From a virus, in the IMG/VR virus record IMGVR_UViG_3300014501_000039, positions 1 through 37,451 of that record: DNA of 37,451 nt; one strand, given 5' to 3'. The translations under genes were made by a program, and so were the position numbers. This document shows positions 26,718 to 34,800 of the stretch, piece by piece. The notes under the pieces are model-generated. The model was not told the DNA's origin. It saw only the letters and a list, made by a program, of their open reading frames with translations, and made no database searches. Numbering within the stretch: position 1 is the stretch's first letter; the number at the start of each line of letters is the position of its first letter.

Positions 26718-28391
26718 TTAGTTCTTCAGCGCGTTGACGGAGACGGCCGCATTGCCGCCGGTGTTGTTCTCGATCCGCACCGTTAGACCCTCGGAGCCTT
26801 GGATATATTTCCGGGTTTCAGAGGGAAGCTTTCCCGTTCGAATATATTTGTCCTCTGCGCCCGGCCCGGCATTGTAGGCACCGAGGATTTGCGAGACGTT
26901 GCCGTGATATCGCCGCATCAAATCTTCTAGGATTTTCCTTGATCCCTGTTCATTGTAGGCTGGATCAGCCAACAACCGAGCGTAATCTAGTCCGTAAGTT
27001 TTTGCGGTATCTTTCGTGATCTGGTAACGGCCGACTGCTCCTCTAGGGCTGATGGCATTGTCTCCACTATTCTCGCGCTGGCGAACCATGCCGAGAAGCT
27101 GGTCTTCCGTGATCTGGCCTCCGAAATGACGCGTCATGAAATCGTTGTAGGCGTTCAAACTGTTTGCGGCTCCGCTAAATGTGCCGCCGACGATGGCCTT
27201 ACCTACGCGAGCGGCACCGTAGAAGCCCTCCGCAGTGCCAACGACGGCGTTACCTACTTGCACGGCCGTATTTACAGACGGGAACCATTTAGCAATCGCT
27301 TCCGCAATGTGCCCTATGCCCTCGACAAGCTTCCTTACGTTTGCATCAAACTCTGGCGTGCCGATATATTTTGAAAACCGTTCCAGCGCGCCACCGAATT
27401 CATCGATCCATCGCTCTAACGGGCCGCCCTTCTCAAACAGGATCGTGGCGAACTTTACGACACCCTCCGAAAGGTGCCCCAAGCCTGGTGCCAGCGATAC
27501 CAGTCCCTTGATGAATACGGTTTCGATGGCGCGTCCAGCGTTGCTCATCTGCGTGGTGAAATCCTGCCACCGCTCCGCCACGCCGGGCGGAAGTTCAAAG
27601 CCGGGGCGCCGCGTTCGCACCTGCCCTAATACGCGCTCGAATTCCTCCGGGGACGTGCGGCGCAGTCGTTCAAGATCAGTGGGCTGTGCAAACTGATCCA
27701 ACCGCCGCGCCTGGAGGATTTGCGCGAACAGCGCCGGATCTGTGGTGTCGGCAATTTTCTTAAGGCTACGCAGCAGCGCTACGGCGGTTTCCGTGGTATC
27801 GCCCGCAATCTGCCCCGGCGTTAAACCGGCAGACAAGAGCCCCACCCGGCGCGTGACGTCGAACTTGGCACCTGCCACACTAGACAGGAATTGATCCGGG
27901 TCGACCAGACGGCCGGCGTTGCCGAAAGCGGCCTCTCCCCCAATCGTAGTTCCTAGGCCAAGCGCTGAACGCCTGCTTGAGGATACGCCCAAGGCCAGCC
28001 GATCAATGCCGAACAGTCCGCCACCGCCGATAAGCCCGGAGATGACGCCGGTAATGCTGCCCCACTTCAGCAGCGATACCGTCGCCTCGCCAATGTTGCG
28101 CGCGAAGTCCTTCGTGCTGCGTGCCATCGACTGCCAGCGTTCCGCAGAGGATCGCGTGAGCTGATCCGCCCGCTCCTGCGCCTTCACGCGAAGCTGGGAC
28201 TGGACGTTTGCCGCCGCCATTTGCCCGACCAGCTTATCGAACGACGCCCGGCTCCCGTCGATGCTCTTGTTGACAAGCGCCCACGCGGCAGGCGTCGACT
28301 TGAGCGCCTTCTCGTACTTGTCCCATTGCAGCTTGAAAGCGCGGAAGGCCGTGTCGTCAAGTCCGATGTCGATTATCGATTTCACGGCCAC
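26718..28391 (-). CDS. Tape-measure protein with lytic transglycosylase (SLT) domain
   Basis: A 557-residue protein that spans the tail tube and helps DNA entry. Charged helical N-terminus (AFRAFKLQWDKYEKALKSTP, VKAQERADQLTRSSAERWQS), hydrophobic Gly-rich helices (LKWGSITGVISGLIGGGGLF) and a C-terminal SLT domain at about 430-530: MVRQRENSGDNAISPRGAVG, RYQITKDTAKTYGLD and ILGAYNAGPGAEDKY. The SLT Glu lies in RENSGD. It is short for a tape measure, implying a modest tail. Confidence 0.88.
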   Translation of the reverse strand: MAVKSIIDIGLDDTAFRAFKLQWDKYEKALKSTPAAWALVNKSIDGSRASFDKLVGQMAAANVQSQLRVKAQERADQLTRSSAERWQSMARSTKDFARNIGEATVSLLKWGSITGVISGLIGGGGLFGIDRLALGVSSSRRSALGLGTTIGGEAAFGNAGRLVDPDQFLSSVAGAKFDVTRRVGLLSAGLTPGQIAGDTTETAVALLRSLKKIADTTDPALFAQILQARRLDQFAQPTDLERLRRTSPEEFERVLGQVRTRRPGFELPPGVAERWQDFTTQMSNAGRAIETVFIKGLVSLAPGLGHLSEGVVKFATILFEKGGPLERWIDEFGGALERFSKYIGTPEFDANVRKLVEGIGHIAEAIAKWFPSVNTAVQVGNAVVGTAEGFYGAARVGKAIVGGTFSGAANSLNAYNDFMTRHFGGQITEDQLLGMVRQRENSGDNAISPRGAVGRYQITKDTAKTYGLDYARLLADPAYNEQGSRKILEDLMRRYHGNVSQILGAYNAGPGAEDKYIRTGKLPSETRKYIQGSEGLTVRIENNTGGNAAVSVNALKN

Positions 28392-28394
28392 GGC

Positions 28395-28646
28395 TTACGT
28401 CCTCCGCCCGAAGAGCGCCCAGACGAGGAGTCGTTGCCGGAACTCGTGCGCCGTGGCGTAGTCGTAGTCTAGCACGCCGGCGATAAAGTCGTGGAACCCA
28501 GAACCCGCAGCCCACGCTAGGCAGGCGGTTACTGCGGTATCCCTTCCCGCGGGGCAGTCGCAGGTGCGGGCTTGGCGTTCGCAATGGCAGGGGACTTCTC
28601 GCCAGAATTGGCGGTCGCGGTCGATGTCTTCAAGGAACTCATCCAC
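28395..28646 (-). CDS. Tail-chaperone downstream frame (stand-alone or frameshift extension)
   Basis: An 83-residue product if begun at GTG 28646: VDEFLEDIDRDRQFWREVPC, HCERQARTCDCPAGRDTA and YDYATAHEFRQRLLVWALFG. The frame is -1 relative to the upstream gene and open to 28838, so it may be expressed by ribosomal frameshifting (lambda G/GT type). The region beyond the GTG has natural composition, whereas upstream of it the frame is less protein-like, favouring a separate start. Four clustered cysteines (CHC...CDC) are notable. It ends 3 bp before the tape-measure start. Confidence 0.65.
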   Translation of the reverse strand: MDEFLEDIDRDRQFWREVPCHCERQARTCDCPAGRDTAVTACLAWAAGSGFHDFIAGVLDYDYATAHEFRQRLLVWALFGRRT

Positions 28647-29170
28647 TCCGTAAAGTTGGACGACGAAATTTGTGCTCCCCAAAGACCGGCAGCGGCCCGC
28701 AGCATCCCCGGACGCTGAGCCCTTCCCAGCGTCGCAGAGGCGACAATAAAAAAAGCAATCGCGTTCTCCACCTCCGTCTTGTCTTCCGCAGACAGCACGC
28801 CGCGGTCGACGGCGACTGCAAGCGGAATCCCTTCCCATTTTCCGTCCTTGCCCAGGGCGGAAACCATCGTAAGGCGCCGCATCTCCTCGACCAGCCCGCG
28901 TTCGACGCCGATCGCCTGCGTCTTCGGATCGTCAAACCAGATACCGCGTTCCGTCGCGACATGCCGGAGAACCCGCATCGCGTGCGGCGGGCCGCCGGCA
29001 AGCCCAAGTCCTTGTGAGAAGATCGTGGAATAGGTCTGACCAAGCACCATGAAATAGCGGTCGACCACTTCCTCCGCGATTGGCGTCGAGTGGACATAGG
29101 CGACGACGTCGCCGCCCTCTTCGTCGGCATACACAGGCACGATCAAATGAAGGCGCTTGTCGATGCGCAT
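28529..29170 (-). CDS. Tail assembly chaperone (G-like)
   Basis: A 213-residue protein between the tube and tape-measure genes, where tail assembly chaperones lie. It starts MRIDKRLHLIVPVYADEEGG, DVVAYVHSTPIAEEVVDRYF, and has a long helical body; the C-terminus becomes Ala/Pro-rich (PAIANAKPAPATAPREGIPQ). AGGGAGC lies before ATG 29170. The gene overlaps the next one by 118 bp in the -1 frame. Members of this group coat the tape measure during tail assembly. Confidence 0.75.
   Translation of the reverse strand: MRIDKRLHLIVPVYADEEGGDVVAYVHSTPIAEEVVDRYFMVLGQTYSTIFSQGLGLAGGPPHAMRVLRHVATERGIWFDDPKTQAIGVERGLVEEMRRLTMVSALGKDGKWEGIPLAVAVDRGVLSAEDKTEVENAIAFFIVASATLGRAQRPGMLRAAAGLWGAQISSSNFTEWMSSLKTSTATANSGEKSPAIANAKPAPATAPREGIPQ
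28748..28754 (-). promoter_or_regulatory. Candidate -1 frameshift slippery site
   Basis: On the minus strand the zero frame reads GCT TTT TTT ATT, so T TTT TTT is an X XXY YYZ heptamer in the right phase. A -1 shift here stays open through 28395. The site is about 100 bp upstream of the natural-looking part of the -1 frame, so it is only a candidate. Confidence 0.45.
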
Positions 29171-29199
29171 TTATAACGCTCCCTGTTTAAATCGCGCGC

Positions 29200-29646
29200 C
29201 TAGCCTGAAAAAAGTGACGAATTTATTACCCAATAGCCGCGCACGGTCACGCCCCAAATCGGGGTCGTGCCGTTGAACAAAAGTTCGCCAACACCCATGA
29301 TCGCCATGTTGTAAAGCTGATAGGGCGTCAGTCCAGTGGAGACGTCTGGATAGACCGTTCCGGGTCCGAGGATCGTGCTGAGCTCCATCTGCGATTTGTA
29401 GGACTCAGATAAGAACTGCGTTTTCAGCAGCGCGATCACGACGCTCACCGGCATGTAGGGCTCCGGCGATTGCACGATGCCCGTCATCGTGCCGTGCTGC
29501 GTCGTGGCCTCGCCCTCCTTGCGCAGGTTGATGCCTTCCTTATCGAGGTACGGCGCCGTGACGTTCAATCCGGGAAAGTTGCTCCACGTTACAGAGCCTA
29601 GGACGCGATTCAAAACGCCCTGTGAAATTAACGGATTCCCAGCCAT
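29200..29646 (-). CDS. Tail tube protein
   Basis: A 148-residue protein; ATG 29646 follows AAAGGAACCTAACG. It reads MAGNPLISQGVLNRVLGSVT, WSNFPGLNVTAPYLDKEGIN, GTMTGIVQSPEPYMPVSVVI and ends IWGVTVRGYWVINSSLF. The order sheath-tube-chaperone-tape measure and the length fit the inner tube protein of contractile tails (DUF3277/gp19-like, by analogy). The GIY-YIG gene separates it from the sheath. Confidence 0.8.
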   Translation of the reverse strand: MAGNPLISQGVLNRVLGSVTWSNFPGLNVTAPYLDKEGINLRKEGEATTQHGTMTGIVQSPEPYMPVSVVIALLKTQFLSESYKSQMELSTILGPGTVYPDVSTGLTPYQLYNMAIMGVGELLFNGTTPIWGVTVRGYWVINSSLFSG

Positions 29647-29648
29647 CG

Positions 29649-30494
29649 TTAGGTTCCTTTCGGCGGTTGCGACCATCTCGCTTTGGCCGATGCGCTCATT
29701 CTAGCGCGTGTTACTGCCGAAGGAGGCGCTCGCATAGCTTGCGCAATACTCATATTCGCGCAAGCCTCTAATGATCGTTTTTTCCCAAGATGGCCGGCAC
29801 CGATAGCGGCACAGTGCTCCAGAGAGAGAGTCCTGCCGGTCAACCGCTCCGATTGTTTTTTCCGTTCTGCAGGGTCTGCCCATCGGTCCCGTTGTGCGGC
29901 AATGGTATTTGCTTTGACCTCCGGTCGCTCCATCGCCAACCTCGTGGTGACGGATGCTATTTGACGATTTTCTGGATCTGAAAATCGCTCCGTCATAACA
30001 TTGCTTTGCTTCTTGCGCCGTACCGGATCGGAGGCAAACTCTTTTGAGATCGCGCTCCGTTTCGTTCGATATTCCGGTGTCGCCATCGCCTTGGTTCTGG
30101 CGTCGATAATCCGCTGTCGAATTTCGGCGTTGCTCCACATCTGAAGCGCTTTCGCCGAGATCATCGCCTTCGATTTTTTGGAATGTCTAATCCCAGTTGA
30201 ACCTTCGCCGCCGTCCGTAAGATTTACCAAAGGACCGTATTTGCCACGCCCAATTGCTGCGACAAACGCACGTTCAGTGGCAAAAGCATCGGACTCCGTT
30301 AGATTTTCACGGACTTTGATGACTGGCAATTCCAATCCAAGATGCTTAGCTTTCGCGATAATGCGAAGAAGATGACGGTTTGTTCGATCGTGTTGGTTCA
30401 ACTCTTTCCAGCGGTTGCCTTTGCCCTTCCCGACATAGCAAGGCGAGCCGTCCCAAGGACGGAAGAAAACGTACACGTAGAAGATTTTATCCAT
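29649..30494 (-). CDS. GIY-YIG homing endonuclease inserted between sheath and tube genes
   Basis: A 281-residue protein. The N-terminal nuclease domain has YVYVFFRPWDGSPCYVGKGK (GIY-YIG variant), RWKELNQHDR, and a downstream RAFVAAIGRGKYGPLVNLTD with the catalytic-type Glu in AFATERAFVA. The long C-terminal part is a series of NUMOD3-like basic repeats (EYRTKRSAISKEFASDPVRR, RWADPAERKKQSERL). Free-standing homing endonucleases of this type spread by cutting intronless alleles. It disrupts no gene, with 2 and 24 bp gaps to its neighbours. A lower-GC composition than the flanks suggests acquisition. Confidence 0.9.
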   Translation of the reverse strand: MDKIFYVYVFFRPWDGSPCYVGKGKGNRWKELNQHDRTNRHLLRIIAKAKHLGLELPVIKVRENLTESDAFATERAFVAAIGRGKYGPLVNLTDGGEGSTGIRHSKKSKAMISAKALQMWSNAEIRQRIIDARTKAMATPEYRTKRSAISKEFASDPVRRKKQSNVMTERFSDPENRQIASVTTRLAMERPEVKANTIAAQRDRWADPAERKKQSERLTGRTLSLEHCAAIGAGHLGKKRSLEACANMSIAQAMRAPPSAVTRARMSASAKARWSQPPKGT

Positions 30495-30518
30495 CGTTCC
30501 CTTATACCGGTTTTCAGG

Positions 30519-32150
30519 TTAGCCCGCGAAGCTGCTGACGATCACGTTGACCGTGATGCTCTCGAACCCACGCAACGGCGTGTAGTCCACCGAGAGCCCG
30601 TTATAGGTGCCCGACTCATAATCGTTCGGATTTTCCGCGACGTAGCTGCCGAACGGATCGGCGTTGACCAGCGTGTTGCCGCCGTAGGTATCGAGGTCCA
30701 ACGCGGTCGCCAAATCGGCCGCATCGAGCGCCGTTTGTTTGATCGGGTTCAGCACCAGGCCGTTCGATATGCCGGTGCCCATGGTGGACACGGCGGTCTG
30801 CGTCAGCGTGTTGATGCCGGGCTGGTCGTAGTCCACCGGATTTTGAGGATTGTTGGCGCCGTCGATCAGGGCGGCGGTGAGGTTCACCCCGAGATTTATC
30901 TGCGTCCAATCGACGGAATACCAGTACTTGAACGGGTTGCCGTCCGCGGTCTTGCCGCCCAGCACCAGCGTACCGGAGATATTGCCGGCCGCGCCCGTAC
31001 CGATCAGGTTGCCGTTGGCATTGAGCAACGTCGTGATGAGCGAATTGTTGCCCGGCACCGGGAAAGGCGTGACGCCGTACACAAAGCCGTAATTGAGCGG
31101 CGTGACCTTGTTGGTCGATGACGGCGCGTAATTCAGTGTCACCCGGAAGATAGCGGCGAGGCTGAATTCGGTAGCACCAATGCCGGCCGACGCATTCTGG
31201 CTCTGCAGCAGCGTGCCCAGGACGCTTTCCGCGCCCGGGTTGGTCGCCAGGTTCCACACCAGCGTTTCACCGGTCGTGCCCTGCTGCGCCAGCGCCCATC
31301 CGTTGTAGCCGGCCGGAGAGCTCCCGGAGAGTTGGAACCATTGCCCGGGCAGAACACCGTGATTCGTCGTCGTGGTGGCGCTGGCAACACCTGAATTCCA
31401 TGACAGGCCGGTGAGCGCATTGGCCGGCCAGACGCCGTAAGCCGGTGCCTCGATCAGCCAAATCACGCATTTCATGCCGGCGTAAAGTTGGTAGGTGACG
31501 AGCGTCGTGGTGACGAAGAAGTAGGTCTTGGCACCCGTGGACTCAAAGCTGGCGAGCAGCGAGAGAAAAGCCGCGTTGCCGTCCCAGAATCGTGGGACAA
31601 GATAGCTGTAGAAGACGTTCGGGTTGGCAGCGATCCAAGACGTCAGGAACGCCACGCCATCGTTTGCATTGCCGGCGCCCAGCTCGAGCACATAGGCCGA
31701 CTGCGCCGTGCCCTGTGCAAAGAACGTCGTGACGCGCTGGATGAGGCTGTTGACCTCACTCGGCACGTAGGTCCCCAGCACCGTCGCCGCGCCGGGGCTG
31801 GTCGAAAGCTGATAGGTAAAGGACGACGGCCCGGTGATGGAGCACGTGAACCCGCCGTTGTAGCCGGCGGGCACCATGCCAGCGATCGTCAGGTTCACCG
31901 TGTCGCCGGTCGCAAAGCCGTCCGGCTCTACGGTCGTGACGGAAACCGTGCTGCCCACTTGCGAGATTGACGCAATGGCCTTCGCGGGCGTCAGCAGCGG
32001 CGTCAGGTCTGACGGCTGTGTCAGCAGCGATTTGGTCCCGGGCGTGGTCGACGTGCCGCCCTGAGAGACGAGCGCACCGGTCTTTTGTAGCGTTGCCGGC
32101 GCCGGCGCGACCTGCTCGCTTACGTTGATCGTTACGACCGGATTGCTCAT
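30519..32150 (-). CDS. Contractile tail sheath protein with two FCCH-like insertions
   Basis: A 543-residue protein that forms the contractile outer tail layer. Sheath-like features are NANGNLIGTGAAGNISGTLV, GNPFKYWYSVDWTQINLG, ALIDGANNPQNPVDYDQPGI and a C-terminal beta segment GFESITVNVIVSSFAG. Two beta domains are inserted: about residues 58-130 (VTTVEPDGFATGDTVNLTIA, GYNGGFTCSITGPSSFTYQL, PGAATVLG) and about 245-320 (ATTTTNHGVLPGQWFQLSGS, GYNGWALAQQG, NPGAESVLG). They probably decorate the outside of the tail and could bind host surfaces or glycans (inference). Confidence 0.88.
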   Translation of the reverse strand: MSNPVVTINVSEQVAPAPATLQKTGALVSQGGTSTTPGTKSLLTQPSDLTPLLTPAKAIASISQVGSTVSVTTVEPDGFATGDTVNLTIAGMVPAGYNGGFTCSITGPSSFTYQLSTSPGAATVLGTYVPSEVNSLIQRVTTFFAQGTAQSAYVLELGAGNANDGVAFLTSWIAANPNVFYSYLVPRFWDGNAAFLSLLASFESTGAKTYFFVTTTLVTYQLYAGMKCVIWLIEAPAYGVWPANALTGLSWNSGVASATTTTNHGVLPGQWFQLSGSSPAGYNGWALAQQGTTGETLVWNLATNPGAESVLGTLLQSQNASAGIGATEFSLAAIFRVTLNYAPSSTNKVTPLNYGFVYGVTPFPVPGNNSLITTLLNANGNLIGTGAAGNISGTLVLGGKTADGNPFKYWYSVDWTQINLGVNLTAALIDGANNPQNPVDYDQPGINTLTQTAVSTMGTGISNGLVLNPIKQTALDAADLATALDLDTYGGNTLVNADPFGSYVAENPNDYESGTYNGLSVDYTPLRGFESITVNVIVSSFAG

Positions 32151-32160
32151 CGCGTTCCTC

Positions 32161-32358
32161 TCAGCGTGCGCCTACTACCGACCGGGGCGTCCCGCCGTAG
32201 AGCGCGGGAACGATGAACGCACCGAAGTTCGCGAAGACGATCGGGCCGCCCGGATTTCCAACCGCCACCATGCCGTTGGCTCCGAGATTGATCTGCTCTT
32301 GCAGACCCGAAGGATTGACCGGACGGACGGTCGCGACCGGTGCGTTGCCCTGCGGCAT
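32161..32358 (-). CDS. Small structural protein sharing an MPQG start
   Basis: A 65-residue protein: MPQGNAPVATVRPVNPSGLQ, then EQINLGANGMVAVGNPGGPI and PALYGGTPRSVVGAR. AAGGGAGAACCGT precedes the ATG. It begins like the next upstream gene (MPQGPLPVRV), suggesting duplication or a shared docking peptide. Gly/Pro-rich and beta-like. Probably a minor virion component. Confidence 0.68.
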   Translation of the reverse strand: MPQGNAPVATVRPVNPSGLQEQINLGANGMVAVGNPGGPIVFANFGAFIVPALYGGTPRSVVGAR

Positions 32359-32373
32359 TACGGTTCTCCCTTA

Positions 32374-33306
32374 TCAGGTGGCGAGAACGCCAAGCCCGGA
32401 CGTTGCGCCGCCGGCGGCACTGATCTGGCCGACGAAGACGTTCCCCGTCGACGCGATAGAGGTCGCGCCGACTGAAATGCAATTCGGGGTGAGCACGATG
32501 TTTCCGCCGGGCGAGCCGCCGGCATTGGTGATTGCCACCGTCATCGCGGTACCGAGATTGAGAAACGAGACGTCATCAAGCAGAAGATAGCGGTCCATTC
32601 CGCCTGATTGCACGAGGATGTGGAGGTTGCCCGCGAGACCGTTGTACGCCTGAAAGATGCCGGAACGGATCACGTTGCGCGGCGAGCCGCCGATGATCTC
32701 CATGGTGGCGTTCGCGTTCGTAATGCGCTCGACGGTATCGAGGCCGAACGTGCATCCGGCGAAAAGGTTCTCACCTGAGCCGCCCACCGTAATGGAGCGC
32801 ATGGCCGCGAGCGCGCCCATCAGCGCATCGCCGCCGCCGAGGAATTGGACGTTCGAGTAGAAGTTCCGGCCTCCGGCTTCGGCCCAGCAGACCGGCGCGG
32901 TCGGCGGCGTCAGAACACCGTTGAAGCCGTAGAACGTGCCCAGGTTCACGAATGAGCAGCCCTGCGCGGTCACGTTCACCAAGGGTGCCAGCGCCGTCAC
33001 CTGCGCTTGCGTCAGGCTGCCGTTGACGGAGATTCGTGCCCGGTCATTATCGGACGGTGCCGCCAAGCCGACCAGGGAGACGCCGTTCTTGGTCCAGTTC
33101 AGCGGCGCGGAAAGATGACAACTGCCGGCCAAATAAACCACGTCATTGTTATTTGCGACGGCCGCGTTCTCTGCCGCTGCGAGCGAAGCAAAGGGGAGCT
33201 GAGCATTGCCCGCGTTGGTGTCTTTTCCGGTCGTTTCGTTGACGAACCATGAATTTCCTGTCGCGGCGCTATTGGCGACACGGACGGGGAGAGGACCTTG
33301 GGGCAT
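32374..33306 (-). CDS. Right-handed beta-helix virion protein
   Basis: A 310-residue protein from ATG 33306 (MPQGPLPVRVANSAATGNSW). FVNETTGKDTNAGNAQLPFA, SLAAAENAAVANNNDVVYLA starts a parallel beta-helix (pectin-lyase-like: G.D...G....PF.tl..A...a...d.i.v). Later turns include VNVTAQGCSFVNLGTFYGFN, GGRNFYSNVQFLGGG, NLFAGCTFGLDTVER. No catalytic residues assigned. Probably a receptor-binding or decoration protein. It ends near 32374 with a Gly-rich tail. Confidence 0.82.
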   Translation of the reverse strand: MPQGPLPVRVANSAATGNSWFVNETTGKDTNAGNAQLPFASLAAAENAAVANNNDVVYLAGSCHLSAPLNWTKNGVSLVGLAAPSDNDRARISVNGSLTQAQVTALAPLVNVTAQGCSFVNLGTFYGFNGVLTPPTAPVCWAEAGGRNFYSNVQFLGGGDALMGALAAMRSITVGGSGENLFAGCTFGLDTVERITNANATMEIIGGSPRNVIRSGIFQAYNGLAGNLHILVQSGGMDRYLLLDDVSFLNLGTAMTVAITNAGGSPGGNIVLTPNCISVGATSIASTGNVFVGQISAAGGATSGLGVLAT

Positions 33307-33393
33307 CGAGAGGGCTCCTGCGGTGACGACCTCCACCCGGAGGCCTTCAGAATTCGGCTATAAAACGCTTCTACAGCATAACCGCGCAAGAGA

Positions 33394-34428
33394 CTAGGGA
33401 GAGTTGACCGGCACCTGGTTCACGTACAGGTTTGCCATGGCGCGCTTGATCACCTGCTTACCAATGGTGCGCATGCGCTGTTGAAGGTAGCTGATTTCCA
33501 CGTCGATTATTTTTTTCATCGCGATAATTCCCAACTCGGATTGCGTGCGCTTATCGTCGCGCACCACGGGGATATTCATAATCCCGAAGGCGGAAGTGTC
33601 GCTGCTGTATTGATACATGGCGTCGATGAAATCCAGCGCGTTCGTATTGCGCGTGCCCCATAGCGTGATCCGCACGCTCTCCGCGCAAAGCTGCGTGTGC
33701 GTCTGGGTCGACGGATCGATCGTCGGTGCCGAGGCGAGGCCGTGGGTTGATTCCGGCACGATATGCACCGCGGCGTAGGGCGGCGGCTCATTGTCCGGCA
33801 CTAGGAAGGATGGGAACAGCGGCGGCAGCGTGCCCCAAAACGCATAGATCGGCGCGTAGTTTGCCATCGCCAGCCATGCCGGCAGGCTGTTCGACACGAC
33901 CTGCGAGGAGGAAAACAGGTTGGCGTCGTCGATTATCTGCGTCGCCATGTCCGGATAGATCGCAAAACCGGTATAATGCCAGAGCCCAGCCTGCCGGTAG
34001 CGCGAGGAGAGACTTGAAAATCCGAAGCGCAGCCCGTCGAATTCGCCTATCCACATGAGCCCCGGCGCCACGGCATTCAGGTCTTGAACTTCCTTCAGGC
34101 TGGTGAACACCACGCGGTTAGCCGCGTAGGTTTCCGCCTCCTCCTGTCGGGTGTCAGCGGTGTAGTGGAGCGATCCCGTGGCCTCGATCGCCAGTGGCTT
34201 CATTTCGTCCTTCGACAATTGGCGGGCCGTCACGAGCCCGGAAGTCTGGAAGGATTGCCGCGCCAAGAGGTCCGCGCGCACCCAAAATACATAGCCGTCA
34301 ATTGGCAGCACGACCCGGGCGTAGAGGCGGAATTTGATCTTTTGGTTGAGCGCGAGCGTCTTCAGCCCTTCGGCCAGATCGCTCGCCATCGGGGTCTTGG
34401 CGTCTAACAGTTCGGAAGCGTCGACCAT
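33394..34428 (-). CDS. Neck / head-tail connection protein
   Basis: A 344-residue protein: DLAEGLKTLALNQKIKFRLY, VVLPIDGYVFWVRADLLARQ, ADTRQEEAETYAANRVVFTS, GFAIYPDMATQIIDDANLFS and ALDFIDAMYQYSSDTSAFGI. Placed before the sheath region and after the small Ig-like gene, it is likely a tail-completion or connector protein. Not a familiar named family; role inferred from position. Confidence 0.7.
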   Translation of the reverse strand: MVDASELLDAKTPMASDLAEGLKTLALNQKIKFRLYARVVLPIDGYVFWVRADLLARQSFQTSGLVTARQLSKDEMKPLAIEATGSLHYTADTRQEEAETYAANRVVFTSLKEVQDLNAVAPGLMWIGEFDGLRFGFSSLSSRYRQAGLWHYTGFAIYPDMATQIIDDANLFSSSQVVSNSLPAWLAMANYAPIYAFWGTLPPLFPSFLVPDNEPPPYAAVHIVPESTHGLASAPTIDPSTQTHTQLCAESVRITLWGTRNTNALDFIDAMYQYSSDTSAFGIMNIPVVRDDKRTQSELGIIAMKKIIDVEISYLQQRMRTIGKQVIKRAMANLYVNQVPVNSP

Positions 34429-34429
34429 G

Positions 34430-34732
34430 TCAGGCCACCAGCGCCGATCCTTCGACGAAAAACCGCGTGTCCGGCGCCGTGGCGACCACGCCTTGCGTGC
34501 CGCTGCCCTGCCACTTGTAGGTCCACTCGCCCGGACCGGACGGCACGAAATCGTAATAGTACGTACCGACTCCGGTGCGCACGATCTGCGCGGTGCTCGC
34601 CATCGTCACGTTGCCGCTTGGATCTTCGATGAAAAGCGCCACGCTTTGCGGGTCTGCGGGCAGGTTGGCCTGCACGTTGTAGAACGTCACGTTTAGCTGG
34701 ATCAGTGTGTCGACCTGGTAGCGGTTGGCCAT
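34430..34732 (-). CDS. Ig-like small virion protein
   Basis: A 100-residue beta-rich protein, MANRYQVDTLIQLNVTFYNV, then VALFIEDPSGNVTMASTAQI, TGVGTYYYDFVPSGPGEWTY and TRFFVEGSALVA. The G.Y.Y.f.P...G.W.Y.w.g motif is the usual end of an Ig-like fold found in phage head-tail proteins. First gene after a minus-strand terminator, one base from the next gene. Confidence 0.78.
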   Translation of the reverse strand: MANRYQVDTLIQLNVTFYNVQANLPADPQSVALFIEDPSGNVTMASTAQIVRTGVGTYYYDFVPSGPGEWTYKWQGSGTQGVVATAPDTRFFVEGSALVA

Positions 34733-34754
34733 CTTGCCACCGTACCCCCGAAGG

Positions 34755-34799
34755 GATAGAAAAGAAATGCCCGGCTCGGGAAGGTTTCCCCGGCCGGGC
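34755..34799 (-). terminator. Intrinsic terminator upstream of the tail module
   Basis: On the minus strand GCCCGGC-CGGG pairs with CCCG-(A)-GCCGGGC around an 8-nt loop, followed by ATTTCTTTTC. It would stop transcripts from the gene at 35565 and beyond, implying a separate tail promoter between here and 34732 or controlled read-through. Confidence 0.75.
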
Positions 34800-34800
34800 G

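Noticed and set aside
30342-31121. 259-codon plus-strand frame
   Set aside because: Antisense to the sheath and GIY-YIG genes; Arg/Val/His-rich shadow.
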